NCBI RefSeq assembly: GCF_014196765.1 | Contig: NZ_JACIEE010000013.1 | Span: forward strand, 102,651-166,650 | Source of the DNA: Mycoplana azooxidifex | Lineage (GTDB): Bacteria > Pseudomonadota > Alphaproteobacteria > Rhizobiales > Rhizobiaceae | Direction of reading: 5' to 3' | Length of the DNA: 64,000 bases | Part shown: positions 47,733 to 58,171 of the stretch, in pieces | Layout: each line of letters starts with the position of its first letter | Numbering within the stretch: position 1 is the stretch's first letter | Notes under the pieces: model-generated | Told to the model about the DNA's origin: nothing | Databases searched by the model: none | What the model saw: the letters and a program-made list of their open reading frames with translations, nothing else | Position numbers and translations under genes: made by a program

Positions 47733-48935
47733 TTACGAGGCCTTGTGTTCCCAGCTTGCGAAGGGATCGGGAAGGTTTTTCCAGAGGTTGGGATCGAATT
47801 CCGTGGCCCTTACCAGACAGTCGTCCAACTCGGCGCGGATCGTTGCTTCGTTCATCGGGTCCGCGCCGATGAAGACGATCTCCTGTCGCCGGTCGCCCCA
47901 GGTCGGGTCGAGATAGGGCTCCATCATCTGCAGGAAGCCGGGATCACGTGGCCATTGCGCCTTCGGTACCGCCGACCACCAGACACCCACCTTGCCAGTG
48001 CGCACGAGCGCGCCGGCGTGACTGATCTCGCCGACATGATGCGGCCGCGTCGCCAACCAGAAGAACCCCTTTGCCCGCACGACCCCCGGCCATGACCGAT
48101 CGATGAAGCGCTGTAAGCGCGCGGGCTCGAAGGGACGGCGGGCGCGGTATACGAAGGAGCGGATACCGTACTCCTCGGTTTCGGGAAGATGGTCCTTGAA
48201 GCCGTGCAGTTCCTTGAACCAGAGCGGATGCTGCTCGGCCTTCGCCAGGTCGAAGCGGCCGGTGCCGAGAACCTCCTTCAAGTCGACTTGGCCGAAATCG
48301 GTTTCGATCAGCTTTGCATCGGGATTGAGGGAAACGATGATCTTGCGGGCTGCATCACGCTGTTCAGGCGTCGCGGTGCCGATCTTGTTGAGCACCACGA
48401 CATCGGCGAATTCGATCTGTTCGACCAGGAGATCGATGACTGTCCTGTTGTCGCCGTCGCCGACCGTGTCGCCGCGGTCGGCGAGAAAGTCGGTGGTACC
48501 GTAGTCGGCAAATAGATTGGCAGCATCGACCACCGTCACCGTCGTGTCGAGACGCGCCACATCCGACAGGCTCATGCCGTTCTTGTCGCGGAAATCGAAG
48601 GTCGTCGCCACCGGAAGCGGCTCGGCGATGCCTGTCGATTCGATCAGCAGGTAGTCGAACCGGCCCTGTTCGGCGAGTGCACGCACCTCCTTCAGCAGGT
48701 CATCGCGCAGCGTGCAGCAGATGCAGCCATTGGTCATCTCCACCAGTAGCTCCTCCGTCCGCGATAGGTTCGCACCGCCATCGCGCACCAGCGCGGCGTC
48801 GATGTTCACCTCACTCATGTCGTTGACGATCAGCGCGACGCGCAGTCGCTCGCGGTTCGAGAGGATGTGGTTGAGCAGCGTTGTTTTCCCGGCTCCGAGA
48901 AAACCGGAGAGGACGGTGACGGGCAGTTTGGTCAT
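47733..48935 (-). CDS. CobW/COG0523-family zinc GTPase (ZigA/YjiA-like)
   Basis: 400 residues. P-loop [11 protein letters not shown] at about 8-18; metal motif [11 protein letters not shown] (CxCC) at about 65; G4-like NKIG near 165. C-terminal CobW domain ([31 protein letters not shown]). Such GTPases deliver zinc to client enzymes when zinc is scarce. The ATG at 48935 is preferred over the GTG at 48947 because the P-loop then starts at the usual distance. Transcribed toward the AztD-like gene; a Zur-like box lies upstream. Confidence 0.9.
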   Translation of the reverse strand: MTKLPVTVLSGFLGAGKTTLLNHILSNRERLRVALIVNDMSEVNIDAALVRDGGANLSRTEELLVEMTNGCICCTLRDDLLKEVRALAEQGRFDYLLIESTGIAEPLPVATTFDFRDKNGMSLSDVARLDTTVTVVDAANLFADYGTTDFLADRGDTVGDGDNRTVIDLLVEQIEFADVVVLNKIGTATPEQRDAARKIIVSLNPDAKLIETDFGQVDLKEVLGTGRFDLAKAEQHPLWFKELHGFKDHLPETEEYGIRSFVYRARRPFEPARLQRFIDRSWPGVVRAKGFFWLATRPHHVGEISHAGALVRTGKVGVWWSAVPKAQWPRDPGFLQMMEPYLDPTWGDRRQEIVFIGADPMNEATIRAELDDCLVRATEFDPNLWKNLPDPFASWEHKAS

Positions 48936-48955
48936 AGGGTTGTTCACTCAATTCA

Positions 48956-48973
48956 GTAACGTTATACAGTTAC
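48956..48973. promoter_or_regulatory. Zur-like palindrome upstream of the zinc genes
   Basis: GTAACGTTATACAGTTAC: the outer GTAAC/GTTAC arms are perfect inverted repeats and 14 of 18 positions agree with the dyad. It is 21-38 bp from the GTPase start, the right place to repress when zinc is replete. The centre resembles GTTATA-containing Zur boxes of alphaproteobacteria. Likely Zur target (inference). Confidence 0.55.
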
Positions 48974-49096
48974 AAAAAGAGCGGAAAAGTTGGAGGCGGT
49001 CAAGGCGATCGCGTCGGAAAATTTCGATGATCGGAAAAACTGCGGACAAGAGACGATAGCTATTGACGTGCATCCAGTCGCGTCTACTATATCTAG

Positions 49097-49305
49097 TGTT
49101 CAAGGTTCTTTCGATTCGAGAGTATCGAAGGCTAAGATGGGAATTCGGTCGGCGGACATGATGATCGCCAAGCCGGAGCTGCCCCCGCAACTGTGAGCGG
49201 TGAGTGCTCGTTCGACATGGCCACTGGAGCATTGCTTCCGGGAAGGCCGAGCGAGCACGATGACCCGTGAGCCAGGAGACCTGCCTCGAACAAAACGTCC
49301 ACCGG
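49097..49305 (+). ncRNA. cobalamin riboswitch upstream of nrdHIEF
   Basis: Conserved elements in order: GGCTAAGATGGGAAT (49130-49144), GCTGCCCCCGCAACTGTGA (49179-49197) and GCCAGGAGACCTGCC (49271-49285), as in the metE leader. Its expression platform (ACGTCCACCGGCGGGGTGCC) closely resembles the one at 43137-43156. With cobalamin present it should shut off the B12-independent class Ib ribonucleotide reductase. Ends approximate. Confidence 0.9.
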
Positions 49306-49397
49306 CGGGGTGCCCGGCAGGAAAGCGATCCGTGGTGGCATCAAGTCCACGTATCGCTTCCCCACAGCCCCGTCAGAGCCACTTCGGGGTGAAGTCC

Positions 49398-49433
49398 ATG
49401 TCTAGTTCTTTCCGTCTGCGTCAGCGTGAGTAA
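49398..49433 (+). CDS. possible 11-codon leader peptide between riboswitch and nrdH
   Basis: ATG at 49398 follows CGGGGTGAAGTCC and gives MSSSFRLRQRE then TAA (49431-49433), 112 bp before nrdH. The GGGGTGAAG stretch could be the ribosome site sequestered by the riboswitch, with a leader coupling to the operon, or simply chance. Rated low. Confidence 0.3.
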   Translation: MSSSFRLRQRE

Positions 49434-49544
49434 CCGATCCAGGTCCCAAGGCCTGGGCTAGTTGCATCCAATTTCCGTCTCTGCAACGGCCGCCTCCAGT
49501 TGGCCGAACGACCTCGCATGCCAATCGATCTCACGAGGACATCT

Positions 49545-49766
49545 ATGACCATCACCGTTTACAGCAAGCCCGCCTGCGTCCAGTGCACCGCAACCACCCG
49601 CGCCCTCGACCGCCAGGGCATCGACTATCAGATCGTCGATGTCTCCGAGGACGCCGACGCTTTCGCGCTCGTGCAGGGACTCGGCTATCGCCAGGTCCCC
49701 GTCGTCATCGCCGGCGAACGGCACTGGGCCGGTTTTCGTCCGGACATGATCAGCGCCCTGGCGTGA
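49545..49766 (+). CDS. nrdH: NrdH-redoxin
   Basis: 73 residues, glutaredoxin-like fold. Redox motif CVQC at residues 11-14 ([15 protein letters not shown]), VPVVI near 50 for the cis-Pro region and the terminal [12 protein letters not shown] typical of NrdH. It reduces the class Ib ribonucleotide reductase with thioredoxin reductase. ACGAGGACATCT precedes the ATG; an earlier in-frame ATG would add a non-conserved leader. First gene of nrdHIEF. Confidence 0.95.
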   Translation: MTITVYSKPACVQCTATTRALDRQGIDYQIVDVSEDADAFALVQGLGYRQVPVVIAGERHWAGFRPDMISALA

Positions 49767-49776
49767 GTGCCGTAGA

Positions 49777-50175
49777 ATGGGCGATCTCGTCTATTTCTCC
49801 AGTCGGTCCGAGAACACGCATCGCTTCGTCGGCCGGCTCGAAAGACAGGCGATCCGCATCCCCCTTGCGGCCGCCGAGCTCCGCGTCGATCGCCCCTATG
49901 TGCTGGTTGTCCCGACCTACTGCGGCGACGGCGGTAAGGGGGCCGTCCCTAAGCCGGTGATCCGCTTTCTCAACGATGCGGGCAACCGCTCCCTCATCCG
50001 CGGTGTGATCGCCGCGGGCAACAGCAATTTCGGCGCGACCTTCGGGATCGCCGGCGACGTCATCTCCGCCAAGTGCAAGGTTCCATACCTCTACCGGTTC
50101 GAACTCCTTGGCACCGAGGAGGATGTCGTCAACGTCAGGCACGGATTGGAACGATTTTGGACACGCTCACGCTAG
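49777..50175 (+). CDS. nrdI: NrdI flavodoxin-like activator
   Basis: 132 residues. Starts [17 protein letters not shown] (FMN phosphate loop) and contains [26 protein letters not shown] and [19 protein letters not shown] (flavin-binding loops). NrdI supplies superoxide to load the Mn-tyrosyl radical cofactor of NrdF. It begins 10 bp after nrdH and overlaps the nrdE start by 19 bp. Confidence 0.95.
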   Translation: MGDLVYFSSRSENTHRFVGRLERQAIRIPLAAAELRVDRPYVLVVPTYCGDGGKGAVPKPVIRFLNDAGNRSLIRGVIAAGNSNFGATFGIAGDVISAKCKVPYLYRFELLGTEEDVVNVRHGLERFWTRSR

Positions 50176-52310
50176 AACGCCCGGTGAAAGTCGGGGAAAC
50201 CGCGCTGGACTACCACGCGCTGAACGCCATGCTGAACCTCTACGACGAGCAGGGAAACATCCAGCTCGACAAGGATAGGACGGCGGCGCGGCAGTATTTT
50301 CTCCAGCACGTCAATCAGAACACGGTGTTCTTCCATAACCTGCGCGAGAAGCTCGATTATCTGGTGACCGAGGGCTATTACGAGCGGGAGGTTCTCGACC
50401 AGTATGCCTTCAATTTCGTCCGCGACCTGTTCGACGAGGCTTATGCACGGAAATTCCGGTTTCCAACGTTCCTTGGGGCGTTCAAATACTACACCAGCTA
50501 CACGCTGAAGACCTTCGATGGAAAGCGTTACCTGGAGCGCTACGAAGACCGCGTTTGCATGGTGGCGCTGGCGCTGGCGCGAGGCGACGAGAAACTTGCC
50601 CGCGACCTCGTCGACGAGATCATCACCGGCCGCTTCCAGCCGGCGACGCCGACCTTTCTCAATGCAGGGAAGAAGCAGCGCGGCGAACTCGTGTCCTGCT
50701 TCCTGTTGCGCGTCGAGGACAACATGGAGAGCATCGGCCGATCGATCAATTCGGCGCTGCAGCTCTCCAAGCGCGGCGGCGGCGTGGCGCTGTCGCTCAC
50801 CAACATACGCGAAGCCGGCGCGCCGATCAAGCACATCGAGAACCAGTCCTCCGGTATCATCCCCGTGATGAAACTGCTGGAGGATTCGTTCTCCTACGCC
50901 AACCAGCTCGGCGCGCGTCAGGGAGCCGGAGCGGTCTATCTGAACGCCCACCATCCCGACATCATGCGCTTCCTCGACACCAAGCGCGAAAACGCCGACG
51001 AGAAGATCAGGATCAAGACGCTGTCGCTCGGCGTCGTCATTCCGGACATCACCTTTGAACTCGCCCGGAACAACGAGGACATGTACCTGTTTTCACCCTA
51101 TGACGTCGAACGCGTCTACGGGTTGCCGTTCACCGAAATCTCGGTGACGGAGAAGTACCGCGAGATGGTGGCCGACAGCCGTATCCGAAAGAAGAAGATC
51201 AGGGCGCGCGACTTCTTCCAGGTGATCGCCGAAATCCAGTTCGAGAGCGGCTACCCCTACATCATGTTCGAGGACACGGTGAACCGCGCCAACCCGATCG
51301 CCGGCCGCGTCACCATGAGCAATCTCTGCTCGGAAATCTTGCAGGTGAGCGAGGCGAGTGAATTCAACGACGACCTGTCCTACGCGAAGATGGGCAAGGA
51401 CATCTCCTGCAATCTCGGTTCGCTGAACATCGCAGCCGCGATGGATTCGGCCGACTTCGGCAAGACGATCGAGACGGCGATCCGGGCGCTGACTGCGGTC
51501 TCCGACATGAGCTACATTTCGTCGGTTCCCTCGGTCGCCAAGGGCAACGACGAAAGCCATGCTATCGGCCTCGGCCAGATGAACCTGCACGGCTATCTCG
51601 CCCGCGAACGCATCTTCTACGGCTCCGAGGAAGGCGTCGATTTCACCAACATCTATTTCTACACGGTCACCTATCACGCGATCCGTGTCTCGAACCGGTT
51701 GGCCGTCGAGCGTGGCCGAAGCTTCAAGGGCTTCGAGAACTCGAAATATGCTTCCGGCGACTATTTCGACAAATACACGGAAACCGAATGGCTGCCGACG
51801 ACGGAGCGGGTGGTCGAACTGTTCGAGACGGCCGGCATCCCTATCCCGACGAAGGAAGACTGGCGGGAACTGAAGCAGGCCGTCATGGCGGGTGGACTCT
51901 ATAACCAGAACCTGCAGGCCGTGCCTCCGACGGGCTCGATCTCCTACATCAATCACTCCACGTCCTCGATCCACCCGATCGTCTCGAAGATCGAGATCAG
52001 GAAGGAAGGCAAGATCGGCCGCGTCTATTACCCGGCCGCCTTCATGACCAACGACAATCTCGACTACTATCAGGACGCCTATGAGATAGGCCCGGAAAAG
52101 ATCATCGATACCTATGCAGCGGCGACCCAGCACGTGGACCAGGGCCTGTCGCTGACGCTGTTTTTCCGCGACACGGCGACTACGCGCGACATCAACCGGG
52201 CACAAATCCACGCCTGGAAGAAGGGCATCAAGACCATCTACTACATCCGGCTTCGCCAGATGGCGTTGTCCGGCACGGAAGTGCTGGGCTGCGTGTCATG
52301 CGCGCTCTGA
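50157..52310 (+). CDS. nrdE: class Ib ribonucleotide reductase alpha subunit
   Basis: 717 residues. Active-site motifs: [15 protein letters not shown] (first redox Cys), [13 protein letters not shown] (catalytic N-x-C-x-E) and the C-terminal LGCVSCAL with the shuttle cysteines. It lacks an N-terminal ATP cone, as class Ib enzymes do. The start is a TTG at 50157 ([13 protein letters not shown]), inside the end of nrdI, because homology begins there and no ATG is near; this implies translational coupling. Confidence 0.93.
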   Translation: MDTLTLERPVKVGETALDYHALNAMLNLYDEQGNIQLDKDRTAARQYFLQHVNQNTVFFHNLREKLDYLVTEGYYEREVLDQYAFNFVRDLFDEAYARKFRFPTFLGAFKYYTSYTLKTFDGKRYLERYEDRVCMVALALARGDEKLARDLVDEIITGRFQPATPTFLNAGKKQRGELVSCFLLRVEDNMESIGRSINSALQLSKRGGGVALSLTNIREAGAPIKHIENQSSGIIPVMKLLEDSFSYANQLGARQGAGAVYLNAHHPDIMRFLDTKRENADEKIRIKTLSLGVVIPDITFELARNNEDMYLFSPYDVERVYGLPFTEISVTEKYREMVADSRIRKKKIRARDFFQVIAEIQFESGYPYIMFEDTVNRANPIAGRVTMSNLCSEILQVSEASEFNDDLSYAKMGKDISCNLGSLNIAAAMDSADFGKTIETAIRALTAVSDMSYISSVPSVAKGNDESHAIGLGQMNLHGYLARERIFYGSEEGVDFTNIYFYTVTYHAIRVSNRLAVERGRSFKGFENSKYASGDYFDKYTETEWLPTTERVVELFETAGIPIPTKEDWRELKQAVMAGGLYNQNLQAVPPTGSISYINHSTSSIHPIVSKIEIRKEGKIGRVYYPAAFMTNDNLDYYQDAYEIGPEKIIDTYAAATQHVDQGLSLTLFFRDTATTRDINRAQIHAWKKGIKTIYYIRLRQMALSGTEVLGCVSCAL

Positions 52311-53315
<1,005 letters not shown>

Positions 53316-53807
53316 TGAAACCAGGCCAGTCTTCGCGCGAAGGTGCTAGGTCGTGTAGCTACTTAAATGTCCGCTTCTGGCGGCGGGCCATGATAAGTGC
53401 AACGGCCGATATGGGCGCGCGTAGCCGCCAGCTCGATATGCAAACAGGAAAACATTGATGTGTGACGTGCGGCCCCATTGGCGGCATGATCGACACGACG
53501 AGGAAGGGCGTAGTCGTCAACTGTCCCACCTCTTCGTTCAAGCCAAGCAAGCTGGCTTGCCCTCACTTCGGTCGTGATCTCAAACTGTACCGGACGACCG
53601 GTCTTTTGCTGGACGACCATGGCGTGGGATCGAATTTCTTGACCTGTGACGAGGGTTCCAATTTTTTATTTTTACGAGATCACAGCCCCGGAGCTTATCT
53701 CCAACCACGGCACCGAGCCTTGCTCGGTGTAGTCGCCGTTGCGGGCTACCAGAACCGGGATAAGATTGGTGAACTACTGCGCAGCCTTCGAAATCCTTGA
53801 GGTCCCG
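53316..53807. repeat. repeat fragment (53367-53430) in a gene-poor stretch
   Basis: ATGTCCGCTTCTGGCGGCG at 53367 equals the start of copy A at 41648; CAACGGCCGATAT (53400-53412) is shared with the fragment near 33799. No gene in 53316-53807 can be supported; short open frames here are on both strands and lack signals. Confidence 0.5.
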
Positions 53808-54200
53808 ATGGTCCGACCCAATCCGGGGGCGGCATGGGCGACATGGGGACGGACAGGCGAAGGAACTGGCGGCGGGTTCGGCGGTCTCGGGGACCTATTG
53901 GGCGGCCTTGCTGAGGGGGGACTCTCTGGCGGGCTTGCCGACCTACTTCGGCAGTTCGACGAGAAAGGTCGAGGTGAAACGGTCAAGCCGTGGGTACAGC
54001 CAGGAGAAAACAGACCAATCGATGGTCACGAACTTTCCGACGTTCTCGGTCCGAATATCCTGAACGAGCTGTCTTCGCGGACAGGGCTTACTCCTGACGA
54101 AATTCTAAGCCGTCTGAGCCGTGACCTTCCATCAGCCGTCGACGAACTGACGCCAAATGGCCAGTTCCCTCGGGACGACGACAACGACGTCCATGCCTAA
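53808..54200 (+). CDS. YidB/DUF937-type protein
   Basis: 130 residues. A glycine-rich segment (GTGGGFGGLGDLLGGLAEGGLSGG, about 17-42) precedes the DUF937-type helical part: RPIDGHELSDVLGPNILNELSSRTGLTPDEILSRLSRDLP, which is the YidB signature. Function unknown; these proteins are usually found with stress genes. TTGAGG lies 6 bp before the ATG at 53808. Opens the stress island. Confidence 0.8.
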   Translation: MVRPNPGAAWATWGRTGEGTGGGFGGLGDLLGGLAEGGLSGGLADLLRQFDEKGRGETVKPWVQPGENRPIDGHELSDVLGPNILNELSSRTGLTPDEILSRLSRDLPSAVDELTPNGQFPRDDDNDVHA

Positions 54201-54243
54201 GCTTCGGGCTGTCTAGGAAGTACGACTCGCGGAATGGCAGATG

Positions 54244-55404
54244 TCAGATGTCCGCAGTCTTTGAGGCCACAGGCATGGTGAAGGTAAAGCGGGTTTCCAT
54301 GGGATCGGACCTGACTACGAGCTCGCCGCCATGGGCGCGGGCAATCTCAGAGGCTATATGCAAGCCCAGTCCAAGCCCTTCCCGACCGGATTTTCTTTCT
54401 CCCCGAAAGAAGGGTAGGAAAAGGCTTTCTTGTGCCTCAGCAGGGATCGGGTCGCCTCCGTTAGCAATCCAGATTTCCAGCAGCCCGTCTGAGATCGAGG
54501 CGGAAACCCGGATAGGCTCTTTCGGCGCACCATAGGCCAGGGCATTTGCAATCAGGTTCGACGTCAGCTGACCGATGCGGCCGACATCGCAGTCTATGTT
54601 TGTCTCAAGTTTGAACATCGCGTTTATCTTGCGGCCCAAGTAAATTGATCGCAACTCTTCTACCACCTGCGTCAGCACGGGTTCGAGCGGTTGAACCGCT
54701 CTGTTCAGCCCCATGCCGCCACCCAGTCGCCCCCTTGCGAAGTCCAGAACGTTGTCGATTAGGCCGGACATCCGCGAAACGCTGCCCTGCATCAGGTCGA
54801 GAAGTTCGATTGCCTTGTCGTTCTGCGGTTCCTTGCGGAGCAGCCGAGCAGCCGCGTTGATCGAAGCCAGTGGATTTCTGAGGTCGTGGCCGAGGACGGC
54901 GATAAACTGTTCCCGCAGCTCGGCGTCTTGCCGTTCCGTATCAAGTTCAGTTTGCATGGCGGCACCTGCGGCATCGGCAGCTGCCCGGGCATCCACGAGT
55001 TCGCGTTCGTAGCGGCGTCGCTCAACGGCCTGAAACAAAGTCACGCGGGTGAACAACAGTGTCCCGTCTTCGGCACGGCGCTCCATAGAGTTAGCGAGGA
55101 CAGGGAGCTTAGTACCGTCGGCTTTGATCAGATCGAGAGCGACCTCGTTGAAATACCCCTGCATACGCAAGAGCGGTGCGAAATGGGTCTCATAGAAAAT
55201 GCGGCCGGCCGTGTTCAGGAGATCACGCAGGCGCTTACCGAGAAGCTGCTGGGCAGGAACGCCCATCCAATTCGCTAGGGTTCTGTTGACCTTCACGATG
55301 CGGCCGTCGGGCTGGATCGAGAGGTAGCCGCAAGGGGCGTTCTCGTAGAGGTCATCCAGGTCCTCCGTCGGACCTGGTGCGGCGGTGCTTGCCACGATCA
55401 TCAT
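54244..55404 (-). CDS. soluble PAS-domain sensor histidine kinase
   Basis: 386 residues, no membrane segment or signal peptide. PAS domain about 15-125 (LYENAPCGYLSIQPDGRIVKVNRTLANWMG), a coiled coil about 130-165, HisKA with the phospho-acceptor His in FIAVLGHDLRNPL (about 175) and an HATPase_c ending with N-box SNLIANALAYG, G1 IWIANGGD and GLGLGLHIASEIARAHGG. Its ATG overlaps the stop of the RsbQ-type hydrolase gene (ATGA). No response regulator gene is adjacent. The PAS is the natural partner of the hydrolase, as in the RsbQ-RsbP pair of Bacillus (inference). Confidence 0.9.
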   Translation of the reverse strand: MMIVASTAAPGPTEDLDDLYENAPCGYLSIQPDGRIVKVNRTLANWMGVPAQQLLGKRLRDLLNTAGRIFYETHFAPLLRMQGYFNEVALDLIKADGTKLPVLANSMERRAEDGTLLFTRVTLFQAVERRRYERELVDARAAADAAGAAMQTELDTERQDAELREQFIAVLGHDLRNPLASINAAARLLRKEPQNDKAIELLDLMQGSVSRMSGLIDNVLDFARGRLGGGMGLNRAVQPLEPVLTQVVEELRSIYLGRKINAMFKLETNIDCDVGRIGQLTSNLIANALAYGAPKEPIRVSASISDGLLEIWIANGGDPIPAEAQESLFLPFFRGERKSGREGLGLGLHIASEIARAHGGELVVRSDPMETRFTFTMPVASKTADI

Positions 55405-56189
55405 ACAAAGTCCCGAATGGCGGCGACCACTTGCTGTGGAGCGCTGAGGTTCGGGCAATGGCCGCTCGCTTCGAGCACGACCAGTTGACTGTTCGGCAAC
55501 TGCTCATTGACATATCGCCCTACTTCTTCCGACGCGATGATGTCGTCCCGGCACTGAAGCACGAGGGTCCGTGCGGTCACTTTCGGCAGGTCAGCGCGGT
55601 TGTCTGAAGTGAACGTCACCTTTGCGAACGCCTTTGCGATCTCCGGATCGGTTCGACAGAAGCTATTGGTCAACTCATCGCTTAGTTCGGGCCGATCCGG
55701 GTTACTCATGATCACTGGAGCCATGGTGGCCGACCAGCCCATGTGGTTATCGTCAAGAGAGGCCAACAGTTCATCGATCTCGGTCGCGGTGAAACCACCG
55801 ATGTACTCTCCGTCATCGATGTAACGAGGCGAAGGCCCGACCAGAACCAGGCTTTCGAACATCTCCGGGGCCTTGAGCGAAGCCAAGACTCCGATCATCG
55901 CGCTCACCGAGTGCCCGACAAAGACGCCACCCCTAAGGCCGAGTTCACGCCCAATCTCCACGAGATCGTCGGCGTATCCCGACAACGAGCCGTACTTTAC
56001 CGCGTCATATGCCGCGAGATCGGAGCGTCCGGCCCCCACATGATCGAAAAGAACTGTCCTGAAATCGCCTTCGAACGCAGGGGCCACAAACCTCCACATG
56101 TTCTGGTCGCAGCCGAAACCGTGGGCAAAGACCATCGCACGGGAACCCCCGCCCCGAGTCTGGACATGATTACGCTCGATGACTGACAT
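55401..56189 (-). CDS. RsbQ/KAI2-type alpha/beta hydrolase
   Basis: 262 residues. The pattern is that of RsbQ and plant karrikin/strigolactone receptors: HGFGCDQNMW at 23-32, GHSVSAMIG with nucleophile Ser94, Asp215 (CRDDIIAS) and His244 (SGHCPNLS). SPRYIDDGEYIGGF (lid region) matches RsbQ. RsbQ binds a small hydrophobic ligand and activates a PAS partner. The ATG at 56189 is preceded by AGGGGCC. The overlapping downstream gene is a PAS histidine kinase instead of a PAS phosphatase, a notable variant. Confidence 0.9.
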   Translation of the reverse strand: MSVIERNHVQTRGGGSRAMVFAHGFGCDQNMWRFVAPAFEGDFRTVLFDHVGAGRSDLAAYDAVKYGSLSGYADDLVEIGRELGLRGGVFVGHSVSAMIGVLASLKAPEMFESLVLVGPSPRYIDDGEYIGGFTATEIDELLASLDDNHMGWSATMAPVIMSNPDRPELSDELTNSFCRTDPEIAKAFAKVTFTSDNRADLPKVTARTLVLQCRDDIIASEEVGRYVNEQLPNSQLVVLEASGHCPNLSAPQQVVAAIRDFV

Positions 56190-56452
56190 GTATGGCCCCT
56201 TCGTCAGCATTCCTAGCACGTTTCTACCCCGCAGAAAAACACAACCTCGGGATCGAGCATACGGTGTGAATGCGATGACCCTTCAGCGTAACTCATCGTC
56301 TTCGAGGACCCTTTTGCTGACGAAGACAGTAAGCGCAGAAGGACGTGACGCTGTTGACATGGTAGAAGGGCTTGCGACAGAGCCACTGCTACATTCTATC
56401 CAAACGGCAGATGTTCCTAGACAACTGCGTATGGACCAAAGGGACAACCTAT

Positions 56453-57424
56453 ATGGCAACTGGACTTCTCGCGCTTCTCGACGACGTTCCCGCAATCGCG
56501 AAGCTCGCGGCCGCGTCTCTGGATGATGTCGCAGCCCAGACAGCGAAAGCCGGTGCGAAAGCGGCGGGGGTCGTGATCGATGATGCGGCGGTGACACCGC
56601 GATACGTGGTCGGCCTGTCGCCAGCGCGGGAACTGCCGATCATTGCCAAAATCGCGCTCGGGTCGTTGAAAAACAAGCTTTTATTCCTTCTGCCGGCATG
56701 CATCTTCCTCGGTTATTTCGCACCGTGGGCGATCACGCCGCTTCTCATGGTCGGCGGCGTCTATCTTTGCTACGAAGGTGCCGAAAAGCTGTATGAGGCC
56801 ATCGCGCCGCACGACGCCCACAAACACGAGGCCGCGGTACTGGGAACGTCCGACCCGGTCGCGTTGGAAAACCAGAAGGTCGCCGGCGCGATCAGAACGG
56901 ACTTCATACTATCAGCTGAAATCATGACGCTGACCCTCGCCAACGTCGCCACCTCCAATATCTACAGGCAGTCAGCGGTCCTGGCATCAGTGGGCATTCT
57001 GATTACTCTTGCCGTCTACGGTGTCGTTGCGCTTATCGTCAAAGCGGACGATGTAGGGCTAGCGCTCGCCAGGTCCTCCACCGGCATTGTGAGAGCGTTG
57101 GGACGTAGCCTTGTTGTCGGGGTCCCGGTTTCTCTTAATATCCTCGCTACGATTGGCACTGCCGCCATGCTCTGGGTCGGTGGTAGCATTCTCGTCCACG
57201 GACTGGCCGAATTGGGATTCCACGGGACTGAACATTTCATCGACGAGATTGCCGAGGGCGTAAGCGCCGCGTCGGCCTACCTTACCGGGGTCCTGCACTG
57301 GACCACGACGTCCGCGATTCAGGCTGGGCTAGCCATCCTAATTGGGGGCACGGCCATCCTGTTAGTGCATGCGTCGGCCCCGCTGATCAGTCGGCTCCGT
57401 CCAAAATCCGCCACCCATATATAG
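56453..57424 (+). CDS. DUF808 (YedI-like) membrane protein
   Basis: 323 residues. The DUF808 signature MATGLLALLDDVPAIAKLAAASLDD opens the protein; membrane spans at about 77-105, 157-180, 185-205, 235-260 and 295-315. VGGVYLCYEGAEKLYEAI is another conserved stretch. Family function unknown. The upstream in-frame ATG at 56372 is ignored because the family begins at the ATG at 56453. It is transcribed divergently from the RsbQ-type gene. Confidence 0.88.
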   Translation: MATGLLALLDDVPAIAKLAAASLDDVAAQTAKAGAKAAGVVIDDAAVTPRYVVGLSPARELPIIAKIALGSLKNKLLFLLPACIFLGYFAPWAITPLLMVGGVYLCYEGAEKLYEAIAPHDAHKHEAAVLGTSDPVALENQKVAGAIRTDFILSAEIMTLTLANVATSNIYRQSAVLASVGILITLAVYGVVALIVKADDVGLALARSSTGIVRALGRSLVVGVPVSLNILATIGTAAMLWVGGSILVHGLAELGFHGTEHFIDEIAEGVSAASAYLTGVLHWTTTSAIQAGLAILIGGTAILLVHASAPLISRLRPKSATHI

Positions 57425-57494
57425 GTCCTTTTTACTGGCTCGAGCCGCGAGACGATCTCGATGGTGGGATATCAGCTTTTGTACGGAAACCTGA

Positions 57495-57519
57495 GGAACA
57501 TTGCCTCCTACAACGAGTT
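57495..57519 (+). promoter_or_regulatory. near-match EcfG general-stress promoter
   Basis: GGAAC (57495-57499), 16 bp, then AGTT (57516-57519). The alphaproteobacterial EcfG pattern is GGAAC-N16-CGTT, so the -10 differs by one base. It lies 54 bp before the DUF892 gene, a typical EcfG target. Candidate only. Confidence 0.4.
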
Positions 57520-57573
57520 GGTTCCAGACAGCGGCCCCGGCTTCCGGCGCGCGACGAATCAAGGACCGACACC

Positions 57574-58062
57574 ATGGCCAAATTGCTCGAAGACCTTTTC
57601 CTCGACACGTTGAAGGACGTGTACTTCGCCGAACAGAAAATCGTGGCCACACTTCCAGAGATGGAGCAGGCGGCAACGAATTCGGAGCTAAAATCGGCGT
57701 TTCGTCAGCACCTGGACGAAACCAAAATTCACGTGACACGTCTCGAAGCGGTCTTCAACGTGATCGGCGCTCAACCCGAAGCAAAGACTTGCGACGCCAT
57801 CCTCGGGATCACCGATGAGGGTGCCGAGATTATGGAAGAGTACAAAGGTTCGCCGGCGCTGGACGCCGGCCTTCTATCTGCGGCCCAAGCGGTGGAGCAT
57901 TACGAAATGTCAAGGTATGGCACCCTGCGAACCTGGGCGCTGGAACTCGGCTACGAAGAGGTAGCCGAAATTCTTCAATCGACACTTGAAGAGGAGCAAG
58001 CCACCGATCTCGCTCTCACGGCCATTGCAACATCGGTGGTGAATAGAAGAGCGGAAGGTTGA
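57574..58062 (+). CDS. DUF892 (YciE/YciF-type) ferritin-like protein
   Basis: 162 residues, the normal length. The sequence LFLDTLKDVYFAEQKIVATLPEM (helix 1 with ligand Glu) and QAVEHYEMSRYGTLRTWA (helix 3) are the DUF892 signature of a four-helix di-metal bundle. Members are general-stress proteins induced by osmotic or stationary-phase stress. Candidate EcfG promoter 54 bp upstream. A good-quality gene by all signs. Confidence 0.9.
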   Translation: MAKLLEDLFLDTLKDVYFAEQKIVATLPEMEQAATNSELKSAFRQHLDETKIHVTRLEAVFNVIGAQPEAKTCDAILGITDEGAEIMEEYKGSPALDAGLLSAAQAVEHYEMSRYGTLRTWALELGYEEVAEILQSTLEEEQATDLALTAIATSVVNRRAEG

Positions 58063-58171
58063 CCAATCGACAGCGTAGGTCTCTGGTCCTTACGGAACTC
58101 TAAGCAAGTAGTCGGCTCGTAAGTTGGCTCCTCATCAGTCCTAAGCGGTAGGGGCGACGATAGAGCTAAGC

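Noticed and set aside
53462..53800. Plus-strand open frame after nrdF
   Set aside because: No recognisable domain, no ribosome site, and it lies beside an eroded repeat fragment.
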